From Pseudoalteromonas phenolica (GTDB lineage Bacteria > Pseudomonadota > Gammaproteobacteria > Enterobacterales > Alteromonadaceae), in the NCBI RefSeq assembly GCF_001444405.1, contig NZ_CP013187.1, positions 2,604,001 to 2,668,000 of the forward strand: DNA of 64,000 bases. The letters run 5' to 3'. The notes under the pieces are model-generated. The model was not told the origin of the DNA. It worked only from the letters and a program-made list of their open reading frames with translations, and ran no database searches. Below, piece after piece: positions 33,001-42,096 of the stretch. The position numbers and the translations under genes are program-made. Every line of letters begins with the position of its first letter. Within the stretch, counting starts at the first letter, position 1.

Positions 33001-33576
33001 ACGTTGCTCAGCCAGTTTCACCGCCTCATGTAAGTAATCCTCTTCGTCAGCACGACCTGTTCGTATTAATTCGAGGTAAAAATGATCTTTGAAATGTTCT
33101 TCATAGAAAGCAACCGTATCTAATACCAATTGATGGTTATGCTTTAGAAGCGCCTTACCCACATCGCCGTCTTTACCACCCGAAAGTAAAATTAAGCCTT
33201 CTTTGTGCTCAGCAAGCCACTGCTTATCAACCACAGGACGGTGGAAGACATGGCCTCGCTGATAGGCTCTCGAAATAAGTAAAGTCAGATTTTTGTAGCC
33301 ATCATTATTTTTGGCAAGTACCACCAAACGGCATGGCTCTTCAGGAAACTCATCACTTTTAAGCCAGATATCCGCCCCGACGATTGGCTTAATACCTGCA
33401 CCATGCGCCCCGCCATAGAAACGTACAAGGCCACATAAGTTCATTTGATCAGTAATAGCAAAGGCAGGAAGCGCTAACTCTTGTGCTCGCGCAACAATCG
33501 GCTTGGTCTTTGCCAGGCCATCAACCATAGAGAAGTCACTGTGAACGCGTAAATGAACAAACTGCGGTGCTGGCAT
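30085..33576 (-). CDS. dnaE: DNA polymerase III subunit alpha
   Basis: Catalytic subunit of the replicative polymerase holoenzyme. The 1163-residue length is nearly that of E. coli DnaE. An N-terminal PHP domain opens with FVHLRVHSDFSMVDGLAKTK; the palm carries PDFDVDFCMDRR with the catalytic aspartates near residue 400, and an OB-fold domain lies towards the C-terminus. The start shares its first base with the rnhB stop, so the two are coupled. Confidence 0.98.
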   Translation of the reverse strand: MPAPQFVHLRVHSDFSMVDGLAKTKPIVARAQELALPAFAITDQMNLCGLVRFYGGAHGAGIKPIVGADIWLKSDEFPEEPCRLVVLAKNNDGYKNLTLLISRAYQRGHVFHRPVVDKQWLAEHKEGLILLSGGKDGDVGKALLKHNHQLVLDTVAFYEEHFKDHFYLELIRTGRADEEDYLHEAVKLAEQRDLPVVATNEVVFLNEHDFDAHEIRVAIHDGYTLEDKRRPKRFSKEQYLKTPEQMIELFSDIPEALENSVEIAKRCNVTVQLGTYFLPDYPTGDLKIEDFLVKVSEDGLEERLQFLFPDEDQRKEKRAEYDERLKIELDVINQMGFPGYFLIVMEFIQWSKDNNIPVGPGRGSGAGSLVAYALKITDLDPLEFDLLFERFLNPERISMPDFDVDFCMDRRDEVIDHVAKLYGRDAVSQIITFGTMAAKAVIRDVGRVLGHPYGFVDRISKLVPPDPGMTLAKAFDVEPRLPEAYDGDEEVKELIDMCRILEGCTRNAGKHAGGVVISPTTITDFAALYCDEEGKFPVTQFDKNDVETAGLVKFDFLGLRTLTILQWALDMTNERLAREGKEPVDINAIPLDDKPSIELLLRAETTAVFQLESRGMKDLIRRLKPDCFEDMIALVALFRPGPLQSGMVDNFIDRKHGREDISYPDAQYQHDSLQPILEPTYGIILYQEQVMQIAQVLAGYTLGGADMLRRAMGKKKPEEMAKQRSTFEDGAVNNGVDGELAMKIFDLVEKFAGYGFNKSHSAAYALVSYQTLWMKTHYPAEFMAAVMSADMDNTDKIVTLVDECENMKLALLPPNVNEGLYKFTVNLKGEIVYGIGAIKGVGEGPVEAILEAREQGGEFKDLFDFCARVDLKRLNKRVVEKLIYAGALDKLGPEQNQAGRSILIASLPAAMKAAEQHHKAEAIGQSDLFGLLATEPDEVEQAFESALPMPDKEWLNGEKETLGLYLTGHPINQYRKELKHYTSGKLVDLQPTNRDVSATAAGLVINARTLINKRNQRWGLITLDDKSARIDVRLFPEQYETYQELLQINQILVISGQVSFDNFSGGITMTARDVCTIAQAREKRIRAIKMTLNMVQIDANFFDNLRKVLEPYKFGTCEVKVQYQRPDALAELTLGTEWCVTPTDDLITRLSQLAAQDIELEFN

Positions 33577-34172
33577 TACTGCTCCTTACTTTGCAAAATT
33601 CGCTGTACAGGCTTAAATGACGTGCGGTGGTGTGGCGTTGCACCGTATTGCTCTAATGCCGCAAAATGCGCTTTCGTTGGGTAGCCTTTATGACCTGCAA
33701 AGCCATATTCTGGGTATTGTGCATCAAGCTCTAGCATTTCTTGGTCACGTGCAACTTTTGCTAAAATTGACGCTGCACTGATCTCTTCGACTAAACTATC
33801 GCCTTTAACCACACTCTGCGCTGCCATGCTTAGTTTTGGTAAGCGGTTGCCATCTACAAATACAAATTCGGGCTGAATAGTCAGACCTTCGACAGCACGA
33901 GTCATAGCAAGCATGGTCGCATGTAAAATATTCAGCTCGTCAATTTCAGCCACACTGGCACGAGCAATGTGATAGCAAAGTGCTTTTTCTTTTATTTCTG
34001 CAGCGAGTGCATTACGCTTTTTCTCTGAAAGCTTTTTAGAATCAGCAAGGCCTTCAATGGGCTGACTCGGATCTAAAATAACCGCAGCGGTGACAACATC
34101 ACCTACTAGTGGGCCACGGCCAACTTCGTCTACACCTGCAATATATTTAACATTTGGTCGTTCAATTTGCAT
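33576..34172 (-). CDS. rnhB: Ribonuclease HII
   Basis: Removes ribonucleotides from DNA and RNA primers in RNA-DNA hybrids. The 198-residue protein carries the catalytic DEVGRGP motif (Asp15, Glu16) and the conserved AASILAKVARD block. It overlaps the end of lpxB and the start of dnaE, an order shared with E. coli. Confidence 0.97.
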   Translation of the reverse strand: MQIERPNVKYIAGVDEVGRGPLVGDVVTAAVILDPSQPIEGLADSKKLSEKKRNALAAEIKEKALCYHIARASVAEIDELNILHATMLAMTRAVEGLTIQPEFVFVDGNRLPKLSMAAQSVVKGDSLVEEISAASILAKVARDQEMLELDAQYPEYGFAGHKGYPTKAHFAALEQYGATPHHRTSFKPVQRILQSKEQ

Positions 34173-35319
34173 TTATAAGCTCCTTAACTGCTAGAGCCGC
34201 TTGTTTGCTGGCATCAAGTCGAATGTTGTTGTGAATATTGTAAAATTTATCAATCAATGCTTGGCTACCGCCTTTTAGCATAGGAAAAAGCGCATCGGCT
34301 AGCGCATCGCTATTACATTCATCTTGTAAAAATTCAGGCACCAAGGGCGCATCAGCCAATAAATTAGGAAGAGAGAAATACTTAATATTAAAAGTAAAAA
34401 AGTTTTTGAAGATCCAATAACTCACAGGCTTAAACTTATACCCGACCACCATAGGCTTTTTATATAGCATGGCTTCAAGTGTCGCAGTACCAGAGGCAAG
34501 TAATACAGCGTTTGCCGCGGTCATCGCTTCACTAGATTGACCGTCCAAAAGCTGAACTTTTAGATTTGGTGCGGCTTTTTCTTTTATCTCAGTGAATTGC
34601 GCTCTGCGTTTATCGTTTACTAAAGGCACGATAACTTTTAATTCAGGAATACGCTCTTGTAGTTTTTGAGCAGTTTGCAGGTAAGTCTCGCTTAATAAAC
34701 CAACCTCTGAGCCGCGACTGCCCGGAAGAAGCGCTAAAACGGTATCTTCAGCAGAAAGGTTTAACTTAGCTCTCGCCGCATTGGTATCGGTTTCAAGTGG
34801 AATGTCATCGGCTAAGGTGTGGCCGACAAACGTACACGGCACGTCATGTTTGTCATAAAAAGCTTTTTCAAATGGTAATAACGACAAAACCAAGCTAGTT
34901 GCCTCTGCAATATTGAAGATACGCTTTTGACGCCAAGCCCACACTGAAGGGCTCACGTATTGCACTGTTTTTATGCCAGCCGCTTTTAACGGTTTTTCTA
35001 CACGAAGGTTAAAGTCTGGCGCATCAATGCCCACATAAACATCTGGTGGATTATCTATAAAGTGCTGAACGAGCTGTTTTCTGATTTTCAGTAAACGGGG
35101 TAATCGACCCAAAACCTCAACTAACCCCATCACTGAGAGCTCTTCCATATCGAATAAACTCTCACAGCCTTCAGCCTGCATTTTTGGGCCTGCAATGCCA
35201 ATAAAGCGTGCGTTAGGGTAATGCACTTTTAATGCTCTGATTAAGCCTGCACCCAAAATATCGCCGGACAATTCGCCCGCAACAACACCAATCGTGATTG
35301 GCTGTGTATCTGTCGTCAT
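34162..35319 (-). CDS. lpxB: Lipid-A-disaccharide synthase
   Basis: Condenses UDP-2,3-diacylglucosamine with lipid X to lipid A disaccharide at the inner membrane. Conserved blocks are VVAGELSGDILGAGLI near the N-terminus, SVWAWRQKRIFNI in the middle and LLPGSRGSEV in the second domain. 385 residues, family length. Its 3' end overlaps rnhB by 11 bases. A hairpin separates it from lpxA. Confidence 0.97.
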   Translation of the reverse strand: MTTDTQPITIGVVAGELSGDILGAGLIRALKVHYPNARFIGIAGPKMQAEGCESLFDMEELSVMGLVEVLGRLPRLLKIRKQLVQHFIDNPPDVYVGIDAPDFNLRVEKPLKAAGIKTVQYVSPSVWAWRQKRIFNIAEATSLVLSLLPFEKAFYDKHDVPCTFVGHTLADDIPLETDTNAARAKLNLSAEDTVLALLPGSRGSEVGLLSETYLQTAQKLQERIPELKVIVPLVNDKRRAQFTEIKEKAAPNLKVQLLDGQSSEAMTAANAVLLASGTATLEAMLYKKPMVVGYKFKPVSYWIFKNFFTFNIKYFSLPNLLADAPLVPEFLQDECNSDALADALFPMLKGGSQALIDKFYNIHNNIRLDASKQAALAVKELINAN

Positions 35320-35340
35320 GTTCTAATTCTTTTTAAATAA

Positions 35341-35372
35341 AAACGCCATACACATTGAATTGTATGGCGTTT
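35341..35372 (-). terminator. Hairpin between lpxA and lpxB
   Basis: Twelve-base stem AAACGCCATACA/TGTATGGCGTTT followed on the minus strand by a T-rich tail. It could terminate or attenuate transcription before lpxB. Confidence 0.75.
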
Positions 35373-35399
35373 GTACATGCTTTAAATAAACCGTCGAGG

Positions 35400-36173
35400 C
35401 TAGCGAATAATGCCGCGCTCAGACGTATCTAAGAAGTCAATCATGCTTTGTACAGCTGCAAACTGTTTCGCATCGTCCGCTAATGAAGCAACCGCTTCAT
35501 CTAACGTTAGGCCCTTTCTATAAAGTGCTTTATACGCTCTACGAACTGCCATAATTTCGTCGCTTTCAAACCCGCGTCGCTTCATGCCTTCGGTGTTCAC
35601 GGCAGCGGGTTTTGCTGGCATACCTGTAGTAGTAACGAAAGGAGGAACGTCTTTACTCACACCTGAATACATACCAATGAATGCGTGCGCACCAATTTTA
35701 CAGAACTGATGTACACCCGTATTACCAGCTAAAATAGCCCAGTCACCCACATGGACGTGACCAGCTACACTTGCACCATTTGAAAAAATGACATTATTAC
35801 CAATCACAGCATCATGAGCAATGTGCGTGTAAGCCATAAATAAGTTGTTACTGCCTATTTTAGTCACGCCCTGATCTTGAATTGTGCCACGGTGTATGGT
35901 CGCACATTCTCGAACAATATTATTGTCACCCATGATTAATTGAGTTGGTTCATCCTTGTACTTTTTGTCTTGGCAGGCTTCACCAATTGACGCAAACTGA
36001 TAAAAGTGATTACCTTTACCGATCGTCGAAGGCCCTTTAACAACTACGTGTGATTCGATGATGGTGTTATCTCCGATAACAACATCATTACCAATGTAAC
36101 TGTAAGGCCCTACTTTTACGTTTTCGCCAAGTTGGGCGCCTGGTTCAATAACTGCAGTAGGATGAATTAACAT
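35400..36173 (-). CDS. lpxA: UDP-N-acetylglucosamine acyltransferase
   Basis: First step of lipid A synthesis: transfers a hydroxyacyl chain from ACP to UDP-GlcNAc. The 257-residue left-handed beta-helix shows hexapeptide repeats from IHPTAVIEPGAQLGENV onward, with the catalytic-histidine region AYTHIAHDAVIGNN. The ATG at 36173 overlaps the fabZ stop (TAATG) and gives the family length; longer starts have an unrelated N-terminus. Confidence 0.97.
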   Translation of the reverse strand: MLIHPTAVIEPGAQLGENVKVGPYSYIGNDVVIGDNTIIESHVVVKGPSTIGKGNHFYQFASIGEACQDKKYKDEPTQLIMGDNNIVRECATIHRGTIQDQGVTKIGSNNLFMAYTHIAHDAVIGNNVIFSNGASVAGHVHVGDWAILAGNTGVHQFCKIGAHAFIGMYSGVSKDVPPFVTTTGMPAKPAAVNTEGMKRRGFESDEIMAVRRAYKALYRKGLTLDEAVASLADDAKQFAAVQSMIDFLDTSERGIIR

Positions 36174-36643
36174 TAAAACTCTCTTCTTGCACACATAAGG
36201 TCTGCAGTACACACAACCTTACCATCAACTTTTGCTTCTGCTGAAAAGCGCCAGATGTTGCGACGCTCTTTTTCGAATTTAACGTGAATATGCATCTGAT
36301 CGCCAGGAACTACAGGCTGTTTAAAACGTGCATTATCAATTCCTGCAAATAAGTATAGCTCGTTGTCACCAGTATTTTGCACTGTTTTAAAGCCTAATAA
36401 ACCAGTAGCTTGTGCCATAGCTTCTAAAATAAGTACACCTGGAAAAATTTTCTGGTCAGGGAAGTGACCCGTAAAAATTGGCTCATTTACGGTAACGTTT
36501 TTTACCGCATGCAAGTAATCACCCGGCTGAAAATCCACCACTTTGTCTACCAATAGCATAGGGTAACGGTGTGGCAATAAACGCATGATTTCTTGAACAT
36601 CAAAACTGTTTAATTCGTTGGCCAAAATAGTATCCTTATTCAT
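36173..36643 (-). CDS. fabZ: 3-hydroxyacyl-ACP dehydratase
   Basis: Dehydrates beta-hydroxyacyl-ACP in fatty acid elongation. Hot-dog fold with LLPHRYPMLLVD and the catalytic pair His60 (in GHFPDQ) and Glu74 (in LILEAMAQ). ATG at 36643 gives 156 residues; its start overlaps the lpxD end by eight bases. Placed between lpxD and lpxA, it competes with lipid A synthesis for the same substrate pool. Confidence 0.97.
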   Translation of the reverse strand: MNKDTILANELNSFDVQEIMRLLPHRYPMLLVDKVVDFQPGDYLHAVKNVTVNEPIFTGHFPDQKIFPGVLILEAMAQATGLLGFKTVQNTGDNELYLFAGIDNARFKQPVVPGDQMHIHVKFEKERRNIWRFSAEAKVDGKVVCTADLMCARREF

Positions 36644-37673
36644 CAACTGTTTTTTGAGATGAGCGTGTTTCTAACGATTTAATACGCTCTTTAAAATCAG
36701 ATAAATTTCTTAAATGCGCCATATTACGACGCCATTCTTTATTGGTTGTGTGCGGCATACCAGAAGAATATGCGCCAGGTTCGGTAATTGACTTAGTCAC
36801 CATGGTCATTCCTGTCAGCATCACACCGTCACAAATATCGATATGTCCATTGATACCGACAAGACCTGCAATTTGGCAATACTTACCAATCGTTGTACTT
36901 CCTGCTACCACTGAGCAGGCAGCCATCGCGCTACCTTGACCAATTTCAACATTATGAGCAATTTGAATTTGATTATCTAAAATCACATCATCGTGGATAA
37001 TCGTGTCATCCAAAGCGCCTCGGTCGATGGTTGTGCTCGCACCTATTTCAACGCGATCACCAATTAAAACTCGACCTAATTGTGGAATTTTCACCCACTT
37101 CCCTGCTTCATTTGCATAACCAAAACCATCACTGCCAATCACTGCACCAGATTGGAATAAGCAATATTCACCAATCTCAATATCATGATAAACACTGACA
37201 TTAGCCCAAAGCTTTGTACCATGCCCTATTTTGGTGTTTTCACCAATGAAGCATCCAGCACCGATTTGCACATTATCCCCAAGCACAACACCTGATGATA
37301 TAACAGCATTTGCAGCAATACTGACGTTTTCTCCAAGCTGAGCATTTTTGTCAATGACTGCACTTGGGTGAATACCACGGGCACAAGCCGGGGTCGTATC
37401 CATCATTTGTGCAAGTTTTGCGTATGCAATATAAGCGTCTTTAACAACGATCTTATTGCCAGAAAATAGCGCTGCTTCTTTTTCTGAAATAATCACTGCG
37501 CCAGCTTTTGTTTCGTCAAGCTGAGAACGGTATTTCTTATTCGCCAAAAAAGCGATATCCGACCCTTTGGCATTTGCCAAAGTTGCTATCTTCTCAATAC
37601 AATGAGACGCATCCCCGTCAAGGGATGCGCCTAAAAATTCGCTAATTTGAGCGAGGGTATACTGTTTTGTCAT
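36636..37673 (-). CDS. lpxD: UDP-3-O-acylglucosamine N-acyltransferase
   Basis: Third step of lipid A synthesis: adds the second acyl chain. The N-terminal lipid-sensing domain (MTKQYTLAQISEFLGASLDG) is followed by a left-handed beta-helix with hexapeptide repeats and the motif IAHNVEIGQGSAMAACSV containing the catalytic histidine. 345 residues. Start coupled to the skp stop by TAATG. Confidence 0.97.
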   Translation of the reverse strand: MTKQYTLAQISEFLGASLDGDASHCIEKIATLANAKGSDIAFLANKKYRSQLDETKAGAVIISEKEAALFSGNKIVVKDAYIAYAKLAQMMDTTPACARGIHPSAVIDKNAQLGENVSIAANAVISSGVVLGDNVQIGAGCFIGENTKIGHGTKLWANVSVYHDIEIGEYCLFQSGAVIGSDGFGYANEAGKWVKIPQLGRVLIGDRVEIGASTTIDRGALDDTIIHDDVILDNQIQIAHNVEIGQGSAMAACSVVAGSTTIGKYCQIAGLVGINGHIDICDGVMLTGMTMVTKSITEPGAYSSGMPHTTNKEWRRNMAHLRNLSDFKERIKSLETRSSQKTVDE

Positions 37674-38191
37674 TACTTTTTGCTAACTGCTTCAACAACC
37701 TTGCTAGAAAGGTCGGTTACTTTATCAGGGTTAAAGTAAATTGTCGTATCTTTTACCTTAACTTCATCAAACTTACCGCTTTTAGCTACAGATTGAATAG
37801 TTTCAACGATCAGCTTTTGTACTTTAGCTAACTCTTGATTTTGACGCGCTTTAATTTCTTGCTCTAAAGGACGACCTTTTTCAGCTAATTGCTTTTGCAT
37901 GCCTTGAATTTTGTCGCGAAGCGCATTCTTTTGGTCATCACTCATTGTAGCACTTTCACGCTGAAACTTTTCCATTTCAAAGCGAACATCACCTTGTAAC
38001 TTTTCAAGCTCCTGACGGCGCTCAGCAAATTCAGTTTGAAGCTGCTGCTCAATTTTAGCCATTTGAGGAATTTGTTGATAAATAGATTGCATATCAACAA
38101 TACCTACTTTGTGAGCAAGTGCGCTTGCTGAAGTACCCATCATTAATGCTGCTAAAATGCTTAATGCCGTTGTTTTTATAATCGTTTTCAC
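37673..38191 (-). CDS. skp: Periplasmic OmpH/Skp family chaperone
   Basis: Holdase that accompanies unfolded outer-membrane proteins through the periplasm. A signal peptide ending SASALA (about residue 26) precedes a short beta part (HKVGIVDMQSIY) and a long coiled-coil of charged heptads (about 40-130), as in the tentacles of Skp. Located between bamA and lpxD, the standard gammaproteobacterial order. Confidence 0.95.
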   Translation of the reverse strand: MKTIIKTTALSILAALMMGTSASALAHKVGIVDMQSIYQQIPQMAKIEQQLQTEFAERRQELEKLQGDVRFEMEKFQRESATMSDDQKNALRDKIQGMQKQLAEKGRPLEQEIKARQNQELAKVQKLIVETIQSVAKSGKFDEVKVKDTTIYFNPDKVTDLSSKVVEAVSKK

Positions 38192-38201
38192 AAAAAACTC
38201 C

Positions 38202-40673
38202 TTAGAAAGTATTCGTTATATTAAAGCTGATGGTTTTAGTTTCGTCTTTGTCTTCTTTCTTCAGTGGATAAGCAAAACTAATCAGCATTGGTCCCATAGG
38301 GGAAATCCATTGTAATGACAGACCCGTTGATACTCTAAAGCGAGTAGGGTCTCCAAAATCGCGCAATTGATTAACCTGATCTTCAGGTAAGTTTGAATAG
38401 CGGTCAATATCAAACTCAGTATCCCAAACATTCGCAGCGTCAACAAAGAGGCTTGTTCGAACAGAGCTTGTATTATCTTCGTCCAAGAATGGCGTCGGAA
38501 CAATTAGCTCCATACCTGCCACAGCTTTCGCATTACCACCAATTCGACCCCAAAGTTCCAATCGGTCAAACTCTGAAGGTGAACCAATTGTACCTGTCGA
38601 GCTGCCATCAGGCAAAACTGAACCTGAGATACTCGATGTTCTTCTTCTAATCGCTTCAGGGAGAATGGTGTTTCTATCGAAACCACGTAATTCTTCTTCA
38701 GTGATTCTGAAGTATTCTTGGAAAGGCAGAATCTGATCAAAGCCATTCGTTGACCCATAACCATTACCATATGCTAATGCAGCTCTGGTAGAGAATACCC
38801 AGCGATGATCATTACTGATTGGCCAATAGAAACGAGAGTTATAATTAATCTTAAAGAAATTAAGATCTGAATTAGGTGTAGTTGCATTCAGTGTTAACGA
38901 CTGACGAGAACCCGCTGTTGGGAACATACCGCGGTTAACGGTAATTCTAGACCAACCGACACTCATTTCATATTTGGTAAATTCATACGCTGCATCAGGA
39001 TCATCAGGATTAAAGAATGCTAAGCGCATGATACGAGTTTGCTCGTAGTCAGCAATATCAGATAAGCTTTCTTCAATCCATCGCCCACCAAAGTTAATAC
39101 GGTTAACCGCATCGATTGGGAAACCAAAGTTAGTACCGATACCATAACTCTTAGACTTATAAGGTACTAAACTGAAAGCTGATGAGTCGTAGTTACTGTA
39201 GAAGATACTTGTACCTTGCGACACACCATCTGGCGTGAAGTATGGGTCAGTATAGGAAACACTGTAGCGATCAGAACCTTTTGACGTATTGATGTTAAAC
39301 GCTAACTGATTACCTGTACCTAAGAAGTTTGATTCACTGACACCGATATTAAACTGCAGACCAGCATATGAACCATATGCAACCCCCGCTTGGAAGCTAC
39401 CTGCTGGTTGCTCTTTAACGGTGAAGTCAACATCAACTTGGTCATCAATGCCTGCTATCGGTTTTACTTCAAACTCAACGTTTTCCATATAAGGTAGACG
39501 TTGAATCTGCAGTTTTGAACGCTCAAGGCTCTGGTTAGATAGCCATGCGCCTTCAAGTTGCGTCATTTCTCGACGCACAACTTCATCTGCGGTTATCTGA
39601 TTCCCATTAACCATAATACGGCGCACATAAATACGGTTACCTGGATTTACTGATAGTGTTAGTTTTACTTCTTTATTTTCGTCATCAATTTCAGGTATGG
39701 TTCGAACTTCGGCATTTGCATAACCAAATCGTGCTAAATAGCTTTTTATGTATTCTTCTGAAGCAGTTACCACTGAACCATTGTAAAGCTCGCCCGATTT
39801 AAGCGGGATAATGCTCTTAAGAAGTTCTTCACGGCCTAATAAATCACCAATAAAGTCAAAACCTTTAACCGTGTACTTTTCGCCTTCTGTAATGTTTGCA
39901 GTGACATACACTGACTCACGTTCAGGGCTCACTGACACTTGTGTTGAGTCGATGTTAAAACGCAGATAACCTTTATCTAGATAAAAACTTCTGATTTTTT
40001 CTAAATCGCCTTCAATAGTCTGCTTTTGATAGCGATCATTTGATAAGAACTTCCACCAAGGTAAGTCTTGTTGTGATTCAACAAGACTTAATAGTTCTTC
40101 GTCAGAAAACAGTTCATTACCAACTAAGTTAATTTGTCTAACTGATGCTGCGTCACCCTCTTCAAAATCAAGATTTAAACGCACACGGTTACGTGGCAAC
40201 TCGGTGATGCTTACTTCGATCTTGGCATTATATTTACCAATACTGTGGAAGAAATCGATTAAGCCTTTTTCAATATTAGATAAAACAGTTCTATCTAAAG
40301 GCTCACCTGCACGGATATTTTGCTGATCAAGACTATCATTTAATTGCTCGTCTTTGATGTCTTTATTGCCATCAAATTCAATTGATGCAATCGTCGGTCT
40401 TTCTCTTACTTTGAAGATGAGTAATTCATCGTCACGATAGACAGTAATGTCTTCAAAGTGGCCTGATTTATATAACGCTTTGACTGTTTGAGAAATCGTA
40501 TATTCATCGATGTTATCACCCACATTAATTGGAATGTGGGTCAGTGCAGCACCCAGTGCCACACGCTGTAAACCTTCAACTTTTAAATCTTCTACGATAA
40601 AGGAGCTTTGCCCAGCTGCCGCAAAGCTTGCGCCAAGTAAACTGGTTACTGCGAGATGTTTTTTTATCGGCAT
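38202..40673 (-). CDS. bamA: Outer membrane assembly factor BamA
   Basis: Core of the BAM complex, which inserts beta-barrels into the outer membrane. A signal peptide ending near AGQS is followed by five POTRA domains (first: FIVEDLKVEGLQRVALGAAL) and a C-terminal 16-strand barrel ending in the typical terminal phenylalanine (ITNTF). 823 residues, as usual for the family. Confidence 0.98.
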   Translation of the reverse strand: MPIKKHLAVTSLLGASFAAAGQSSFIVEDLKVEGLQRVALGAALTHIPINVGDNIDEYTISQTVKALYKSGHFEDITVYRDDELLIFKVRERPTIASIEFDGNKDIKDEQLNDSLDQQNIRAGEPLDRTVLSNIEKGLIDFFHSIGKYNAKIEVSITELPRNRVRLNLDFEEGDAASVRQINLVGNELFSDEELLSLVESQQDLPWWKFLSNDRYQKQTIEGDLEKIRSFYLDKGYLRFNIDSTQVSVSPERESVYVTANITEGEKYTVKGFDFIGDLLGREELLKSIIPLKSGELYNGSVVTASEEYIKSYLARFGYANAEVRTIPEIDDENKEVKLTLSVNPGNRIYVRRIMVNGNQITADEVVRREMTQLEGAWLSNQSLERSKLQIQRLPYMENVEFEVKPIAGIDDQVDVDFTVKEQPAGSFQAGVAYGSYAGLQFNIGVSESNFLGTGNQLAFNINTSKGSDRYSVSYTDPYFTPDGVSQGTSIFYSNYDSSAFSLVPYKSKSYGIGTNFGFPIDAVNRINFGGRWIEESLSDIADYEQTRIMRLAFFNPDDPDAAYEFTKYEMSVGWSRITVNRGMFPTAGSRQSLTLNATTPNSDLNFFKINYNSRFYWPISNDHRWVFSTRAALAYGNGYGSTNGFDQILPFQEYFRITEEELRGFDRNTILPEAIRRRTSSISGSVLPDGSSTGTIGSPSEFDRLELWGRIGGNAKAVAGMELIVPTPFLDEDNTSSVRTSLFVDAANVWDTEFDIDRYSNLPEDQVNQLRDFGDPTRFRVSTGLSLQWISPMGPMLISFAYPLKKEDKDETKTISFNITNTF

Positions 40674-40741
40674 TTTATTATCTTTATCCTTTACAACTAT
40701 TAGCGTACATAGCGCTTTGTGGCTCTAAATGACATTTTGGT

Positions 40742-42094
40742 TTATAACCTTGAAACATCATTAAGCAATGCAAAACAGGTTAGGCCAAGAAGCAACATCG
40801 CCCCAATTTTATAACCTAACTCTTGTGTCTTTTCAGAGACTGGTTTTTTACGAATAAGTTCAATTATGTAATACATTAAATGCCCGCCATCTAAAACTGG
40901 CAGCGGCAATAAATTAAATACACCTAAATTGACACTTATTAACGCTAAGAAACTGAGGAAAGCCACTAAACCATAACTGACACTGGTACCTGCGCCTACT
41001 GCAATACCTACTGGACCACTTAAATTATTCACTGACACTTTGCCCGTAATTAAGTTACCAATCATGTCAAAACTTAACGTGATCAATGCGTAGGTCTTTT
41101 GTACGCCAAGCACAATACTATCCAATGGGCCATAATGTCTAGTTTCAATATACCCAGGCGGCCAACTTTCTAACTGTGGGACGACACCTAAAAAGCCTTG
41201 CTGGATACCATTTGGTCCAGTTCTCGATTCTGGAGTCACTGATAAAATTTGACGATAGCCATTTCTCATCACCTCTAGCTGAATCGCTTTGTTAGGTGAA
41301 GCTTGAACAAGACTAACCAAAGATTGCCATTGTTCGATTTCTTGGCCATTTGCAGTCAGAAGCTTATCACCTACTTGCAAGCCCGCTTGGCTTGCTGCTG
41401 AGCCTTTTGCAACATGGCCAATAGTGAGAGTTAAAGCAGGTCTATATGGTACGATACCAATTGCATCTAGAGGTGGTTGATCTTTTTTATCTAGCTTCCA
41501 GCCAGTTAAATCGATAGTACGAATTTGAATTTGCTGCTGTGCGTCTTGCACTTTGACGTCGACTGACTGCTCACCTAAGTGAGACATCAAACTGAAGGTG
41601 ACTTCTTGCCAAGAAAGTACATCTTGACCACCCATGGCTAAAATATGATCGCCCGACTGTAATTGTGCCAATGCTGCTCGGCTTTGTGCATGCACATCAC
41701 CTACAACAGGTTTGGCATTTTGCACGCCAATCATATACATGAGTGCCAACGCGAAAATAGCAAAAATAAAATTGGCCATTGGGCCAGCGATTACAATGGC
41801 AATGCGAGACCAGACTGATTTGTTATTGAAAGAAAGATGTGATTCGCTAGGGTCGACGGCTTCGACACGCTCGTCTAGCATTTTTACATAACCGCCAAGT
41901 GGTATCATGGCAATCACATATTCGGTGCCTAATTTATCATGCCAGCGGCATAACGGTTTACCAAACCCTATTGAAAATCTCAGAACTTTTACGCCTGCTT
42001 TTCGTGCAACCCAAAAGTGTCCATATTCATGCACAGTAACTAAAATGCCCAATGCAATAATAAATGACCCTAAGTGCCGGAAAAACTCAAACAT
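40742..42094 (-). CDS. rseP: Site-2 protease RseP
   Basis: Intramembrane zinc metalloprotease that releases sigma-E by cutting RseA. The zinc site HEYGH lies at residues 22-26 and the third ligand motif is in VLDGGHLMYY. Two PDZ domains fill the periplasmic part, and about four TM helices are present. ATG at 42094 is preferred over a GTG at 42100 because GGAG lies 5 bases upstream of it. Order dxr-rseP-bamA is conserved. Confidence 0.97.
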   Translation of the reverse strand: MFEFFRHLGSFIIALGILVTVHEYGHFWVARKAGVKVLRFSIGFGKPLCRWHDKLGTEYVIAMIPLGGYVKMLDERVEAVDPSESHLSFNNKSVWSRIAIVIAGPMANFIFAIFALALMYMIGVQNAKPVVGDVHAQSRAALAQLQSGDHILAMGGQDVLSWQEVTFSLMSHLGEQSVDVKVQDAQQQIQIRTIDLTGWKLDKKDQPPLDAIGIVPYRPALTLTIGHVAKGSAASQAGLQVGDKLLTANGQEIEQWQSLVSLVQASPNKAIQLEVMRNGYRQILSVTPESRTGPNGIQQGFLGVVPQLESWPPGYIETRHYGPLDSIVLGVQKTYALITLSFDMIGNLITGKVSVNNLSGPVGIAVGAGTSVSYGLVAFLSFLALISVNLGVFNLLPLPVLDGGHLMYYIIELIRKKPVSEKTQELGYKIGAMLLLGLTCFALLNDVSRL

Positions 42095-42096
42095 AA